A stretch of DNA of 64,000 nt from Armatimonadota bacterium (lineage in GTDB: Bacteria > Armatimonadota > Fimbriimonadia > Fimbriimonadales > ATM1), in assembly GCA_003577165.1 (NCBI GenBank), contig QEUM01000009.1, forward strand, positions 171,085 to 235,084. Reading direction: 5' to 3'. Of the stretch, positions 60,872 to 64,000 are shown piece after piece. Every line of letters starts with the position of its first letter. Position 1 is the stretch's first letter. The notes beneath the pieces are model-generated. The model made no database searches. It saw only the letters and a list, made by a program, of their open reading frames with translations, and was not told where the DNA came from. The translations under genes and the position numbers were made by a program.

Positions 60872-62968
60872 ATGTCGCCCAAGGAATTGCGGCGAAGATT
60901 CGAGAAAGCACAACTGGGACCGGCGATTGACTGGCGCACTCAGGTCTTTTCTCGGGAGTACAAGCGAGTCGACGACCCGGATCTCTCAATCGAGGTTGCC
61001 TGCCGCACCGAGCGAAACAACGTCGCCGCAAGGCAGCTTGGCCTTCCCGAAGTGGGCCAGAGATTCCGAAGCATTCACGGCCTGGAGTTCGTCGTCCAGG
61101 GCCACGCGTACCTCCCAACCGCGCATACGCTGAAGCGCTGGAACCAGGGTGATAAGGGGCGGCCCGAGGACCTTTACCCGATCATCGAGCCGACCAACAT
61201 GTCCAAGCGATTCATGGACCTCGTTTCGGCGGTGGATCGGTGCACGACGAAGATCCTGATGGTCGTGGATACGGTCCCGCACATCCGAACTTGGGAAGCG
61301 CCTTTTCACAACAGCATCGACACCGCCGTCATTCCGGATTCCATGGTCCTTCTTCTGGATGCGGCAAGGGCTCATGAAACTGTGTTTGCGCACGAGATCG
61401 GCCACGCTTGGGTCCAGTACGTGGACCGATGCGAAGACGAGCGAGCACTCAAGGACGATTCCGATCCTGCGCGGCTACACCAACTGACCTTCATCCAGTC
61501 GTATGTGCTCGATCTGAAAGTCAACGAGGTCCTCAGGCGCAAGGGGTTCGACATGTCGCCGATCGACGGCGACCTTGCCAAGAGCATGAACTCTCTGGGA
61601 AGGGCGCTCAGTGCCGGTTATCGGCCCGAGAACCCGAGAGAAGCGCTCTTCATGTCGCTGCAGGTGGCGGCACAAGTCGTGGAGCGAGAGCGAGGCAATG
61701 CTCCTGGCCTCGTTCGGTTCGACAAAACACTTGGCAAGATTCGGGCTCTGGATCCTGAGATACATGAGCTCGGGCTCGGAATGGCCGACGCCGTTTACGA
61801 ATTCGGGCTCGACACCAAGGAAGCGGTTCAAATGGTGGTAGATGCCTGCCTGAAGCTCGGGTTCGGTTTCACCGGCGATCCCCTGGACATCGAAGACGAC
61901 CTGATCGTCCCGCCGCACGAAGAACCCGATTTCGACAAGTACCCGCAATGGCTCTCGGGCGCGTATCCGAAGGTGAAATGCGAGGTCGGTAGGCACATGG
62001 CCCTGGAAGACATCCCGGAAGGGAGTCGGACACACTTTGAAAACCGGGGCGATTACGCGATGCTTTCCTTCATCCTGCCGGATGGATCGACCCGTGGGCC
62101 ATGGCGAATTTCTGTGCCGTTCGCCAAATGGCTGATGGATCACATGACGGGAGAGGTCCTGAGAATGAACCAAATGGCAAAGGAACGGCAAGCGAAGATG
62201 CTGCAAGAGGTGGACCGAATGAATAGAGAAAGCAAGGCAAGACAGGAAGCGATGCTGGCTCAGGGCATGGGACGACCGATGCCGACCGCATCGACAGGGC
62301 CCGATCACGCAAAGCCGCCAACGCCAGGAGTCCTTCCCACGTCAAACCCCGGTCCGCCATTTCCCGGCGGCCTTCCAGGGAGAAGGGCATACATGGCGGG
62401 GTTGGGGCGGTTCTTGACGGAAGCACGGCTTGCCGAGAGGCTTGGCGGAGAGCATCCGTTTGCCTACGCGATGAACAATCCGACGACCTACATTGACCCA
62501 GAGGGACTCTTGCCTCAAGGTCGTCCACATTACGAGCCCGATCCGTGGAATGCACCTGGGATTATAGACAACAACAACTGCTGGTCTTACGCTTGTGATT
62601 GGAAGAACCGTGGCCGTCCGCCTGGATGGCCCCCGGGGTGGCCGTACAAACCTCAACCGGGCGGCGATGACTGCATTACGAATCCCTGTAGTTGCAGGAA
62701 CGTCATGGACTGTGTTGCGAGGCACTCCCGCATCAAGCCCCGAAAGGGTAAACGGTGTCCGCCAGGAACGTACACGATAATTCTCTTTGTCAAGTCGACT
62801 CCCCCATGTGATTATCACTTCATCCGACTCGACGATAATGGCCAATGGTCAGAGAAGTGTGGTTCGACGCCCGTTGGACCCCAATTCGGCAATCCGTATG
62901 AGGAAGCCAAAGAGAATGGCTACAACACAGTTTGTCAACATTACTGCGTCACGCCCATGGGTAGATGA
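60872..62968 (+). CDS. Composite toxin-like protein: HExxH domain, RHS remnant, Cys-rich tip
   Basis: A 698-residue protein from ATG 60872. Residues 1-425 include HETVFAHEIGHAWVQY, a zinc-peptidase HExxH (His174, Glu175, His178), and DLKVNEVLRRKG, which may hold a third ligand. Residues 430-503 are a helical then Pro-rich linker. Residues 504-546 (GLGRFLTEARL, NNPTTYIDPEGL) match the end of an RHS core without the YD repeats. Residues 547-698 are a tip domain with eleven cysteines, NNNCWSYACDW (Cys570) and CDYHFIRLDDNGQWSEKCGS (His649), resembling a recalled RHS-tip family with NCYxYA and DYHWYR motifs and perhaps papain-like. No signal peptide is seen. The next gene starts one base after the stop. 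Confidence 0.8.
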   Translation: MSPKELRRRFEKAQLGPAIDWRTQVFSREYKRVDDPDLSIEVACRTERNNVAARQLGLPEVGQRFRSIHGLEFVVQGHAYLPTAHTLKRWNQGDKGRPEDLYPIIEPTNMSKRFMDLVSAVDRCTTKILMVVDTVPHIRTWEAPFHNSIDTAVIPDSMVLLLDAARAHETVFAHEIGHAWVQYVDRCEDERALKDDSDPARLHQLTFIQSYVLDLKVNEVLRRKGFDMSPIDGDLAKSMNSLGRALSAGYRPENPREALFMSLQVAAQVVERERGNAPGLVRFDKTLGKIRALDPEIHELGLGMADAVYEFGLDTKEAVQMVVDACLKLGFGFTGDPLDIEDDLIVPPHEEPDFDKYPQWLSGAYPKVKCEVGRHMALEDIPEGSRTHFENRGDYAMLSFILPDGSTRGPWRISVPFAKWLMDHMTGEVLRMNQMAKERQAKMLQEVDRMNRESKARQEAMLAQGMGRPMPTASTGPDHAKPPTPGVLPTSNPGPPFPGGLPGRRAYMAGLGRFLTEARLAERLGGEHPFAYAMNNPTTYIDPEGLLPQGRPHYEPDPWNAPGIIDNNNCWSYACDWKNRGRPPGWPPGWPYKPQPGGDDCITNPCSCRNVMDCVARHSRIKPRKGKRCPPGTYTIILFVKSTPPCDYHFIRLDDNGQWSEKCGSTPVGPQFGNPYEEAKENGYNTVCQHYCVTPMGR

Positions 62969-62969
62969 G

Positions 62970-63401
62970 ATGAATGCCATTCTTCTTGCAATTGCGCTTG
63001 TATCGACGTGGAATCCCTCGTATAGTGTCGCAGAACGCCAGAGTGCAACCATGAAGATAAAACGGATCGAGCGCATGAACCGTGCAGTTTCAAAGGAAGA
63101 ATTGTTGGCCGAATACCAGAAGACTGGCCTATCGTTTCGACGCGGCAATTTGGCTTGCTCCGGCATGGAGTATTCTTGGTTTGCCGTTGACGAGGGTTCA
63201 GGAAGCTACCTCATCCATGTGTTTCTCTATGAAGAACGAAAGGGAAAGGCCGACCTCGTTCTTCATTTGACACCGGAGTCGAACCGAGTTTCTATCGAGC
63301 CCAGGGCGGAAAAAGACCGGATTCTCTTTCTTGCCAGAACGAAACAAGCGCCGAATAAGGAATTTGTTGTAGCTCAGTACTTTGTGAAAGCGAGAACTTA
63401 G
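62970..63401 (+). CDS. Small secreted protein, candidate immunity protein
   Basis: A 143-residue protein starting at ATG 62970, one base after the stop of the composite toxin-like gene. It begins with a signal-peptide-like MNAILLAIALVSTWNPSYSV. The rest is a mixed alpha/beta domain (CSGMEYSWFAVDEGSGSYLI, VFLYEERKGKADLVLHL). No family recognised. Immediate coupling to an RHS-tip gene and small size are the usual signs of a cognate immunity protein, and secretion would fit a toxin acting outside the cytoplasm. Longer in-frame starts run back inside the toxin gene and are unlikely. Base composition looks less GC-rich than neighbours. Confidence 0.68.
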   Translation: MNAILLAIALVSTWNPSYSVAERQSATMKIKRIERMNRAVSKEELLAEYQKTGLSFRRGNLACSGMEYSWFAVDEGSGSYLIHVFLYEERKGKADLVLHLTPESNRVSIEPRAEKDRILFLARTKQAPNKEFVVAQYFVKART

Positions 63402-63670
63402 GGCCTCCCGGCCATAGGACCGGGCCTTATCGATATCGCAGGTACGTGGGCCTTGCTGAAGGATACGGCCGATCTTGATGAAGCCCGCCGGCTCCGGCAC
63501 CAAAACCGAATGTGCCATCTGCAAAGTCGCGTATTGGTATTCCAGAGGACCGCGATGACCTCTCGTTGACGCCAGGAATACCTAAAACCCGGATGGTAAC
63601 ACGGACAGAGAGTTAGCGCAAGCTCTGTTCAAACCGCTCATCTCCGCTGGACAAGATCGCTCGTAGAGTC
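63402..63670. other. Gene-free spacer
   Basis: I see no supported gene here. Short frames exist on both strands; a minus-strand frame of about 50 codons ending near 63430 looks protein-like in places but has no start or recognisable domain. Confidence 0.5.
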
Positions 63671-63710
63671 AACGCTGCGTTCAGACATGAGAAATGCCGA
63701 ACGCAGCGTT
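63671..63710. promoter_or_regulatory. Perfect inverted repeat enclosing the HTH-gene start codon
   Basis: AACGCTGCGTTC (63671-63682) and GAACGCAGCGTT (63699-63710) are perfect 12-bp arms around a 16-base spacer, and the spacer contains the ATG at 63687. It could be an operator for autoregulation by the encoded HTH protein, or an mRNA hairpin hiding the start codon. Confidence 0.55.
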
Positions 63711-64000
63711 CAAGCTGCGAGCAAAAACAAGCCAAAGCATCACAACCGCATCCGAGCGATCATGATCCATCTGCCCCGCTATTGGTCAATGGGCGCCTCC
63801 GTGCTTGCCCGCGATATCGGCGTGTCGAAGTCAACGATCAGCCATTTGCTGCGCCGGGTGCCACGGGTAAGCGAAGCGCGCCCGTGCAGTCCTAAAATCT
63901 CCGAAACCAGGTGCCATGCTGGGACCCGACTCAGCCTCCCCTCACGGCCCGGCCACTCGGCCGACCGCGACCGAGATCGGCGGCCCGATCCAGGCAAATC
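63687..64000 (+). CDS. HTH protein, 5' part, running into a repeat (3' end outside window)
   Basis: The frame opens at ATG 63687 and is still open at the window end. The first 56 codons encode a basic, Lys/His-rich start (KNKPKHHNRIRAIMIHLP) and a clear helix-turn-helix, ASVLARDIGVSKSTISHLLR, as in small XRE/winged-helix regulators of this lineage. From about 63854 the frame enters the second copy of the long repeat and then encodes unlikely, Arg/Pro/Ser-rich sequence. I infer that the repeat inserted after the HTH and disrupted the original gene, unless the repeat is itself a translated linker. Confidence 0.5.
   Translation, partial: MRNAERSVQAASKNKPKHHNRIRAIMIHLPRYWSMGASVLARDIGVSKSTISHLLRRVPRVSEARPCSPKISETRCHAGTRLSLPSRPGHSADRDRDRRPDPGK
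63854..64000. repeat. Long direct repeat, right copy (cut by window end)
   Basis: The second copy of the 60694-60854 repeat. It keeps the order REP element, AAAATCTCCGAAACCAGGTG, CCTCCCCTCACGGCCCG, then GATCCAGGCAAATC at the window edge. Confidence 0.85.
63856..63888. repeat. REP-like palindromic repeat, copy C
   Basis: The same GGGTGCCACGGGTAAGCGAA ... GCGCGCCCGTGCA element as copy B, missing one base of the right arm. Confidence 0.7.

Noticed and set aside
63420..63640. Minus-strand frame of about 51 codons resembling an RHS or fibre fragment
   Set aside because: It has no start codon or ribosome-binding site and similarity to RHS cores is too short to trust.
1..64000. CRISPR arrays, complete insertion sequences, prophage genes
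   Set aside because: No regularly spaced repeats, transposase or phage structural genes were recognised on either strand.

Overview
The window looks like about 64 kb of chromosome from a high-GC, Gram-negative-type (diderm) bacterium. Two PEP-CTERM proteins with a short Arg-rich tail, several lipoproteins, DUF1579 and prolyl-oligopeptidase-like exported proteins, and many GTG/TTG starts fit the Armatimonadota (class Fimbriimonadia). That assignment is an inference from gene style, not proven. No rRNA, tRNA, CRISPR array or phage module was recognised. Genes are tightly packed, with many 4-base ATGA/GTGA overlaps, on both strands.

Layout. 1-9.6 kb: 3' part of mfd; a metB-hom pair; an exported serine hydrolase; an ABC ATPase/zinc alcohol dehydrogenase pair. 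9.6-17.1 kb: an exported protein; an acuC-nurA-herA operon (deacetylase plus DNA-end-processing machinery); terC; a Kef-type antiporter. 17.2-22.9 kb: an asd-small ORF-dapA lysine/threonine operon, an HPt/response-regulator-GGDEF pair, an aldehyde dehydrogenase. 23.1-29.3 kb: two lipoproteins, then a three-gene 2-oxoacid:ferredoxin oxidoreductase operon with its own FAD/Fe-S electron-transfer subunit. 29.3-32.3 kb: a large exported protein split by a frameshift. 32.5-46.5 kb: uvrC, an anti-sigma-like/STN-domain pair, an ABC exporter, an A-type Fe-S carrier, two oligopeptide ABC ATPases, a glcD-type oxidase, nhaA, thrC, glyQ. 46.5-56.9 kb: RRM protein, two DUF1579 paralogues, two PEP-CTERM genes sharing nearly identical flanks, a DapA-family aldolase, DUF2807 and DUF4382/DUF5666 lipoproteins, cstA, yajQ. 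56.9-60.5 kb: a beta-helix protein and an O-antigen-type ABC exporter.

60.5-64 kb is the accessory region. A roughly 150-bp sequence containing a REP-like palindrome occurs as direct repeats at both ends of a 3-kb segment. Inside are a composite protein (HExxH metallopeptidase-like domain, Pro-rich linker, a short RHS-core remnant, a Cys-rich C-terminal domain with candidate Cys/His catalytic residues), a 143-residue secreted protein starting one base after its stop (candidate immunity protein), and the 5' part of a helix-turn-helix gene whose start codon lies between the arms of a perfect 12-bp inverted repeat and whose coding sequence runs into the second repeat copy. I regard this as the best candidate for an undescribed system.

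Functional links: metB, hom, asd, dapA and thrC cover much of the aspartate family of amino acids; mfd, uvrC and herA-nurA are DNA repair genes; the GGDEF protein and YajQ point to cyclic-di-GMP signalling.
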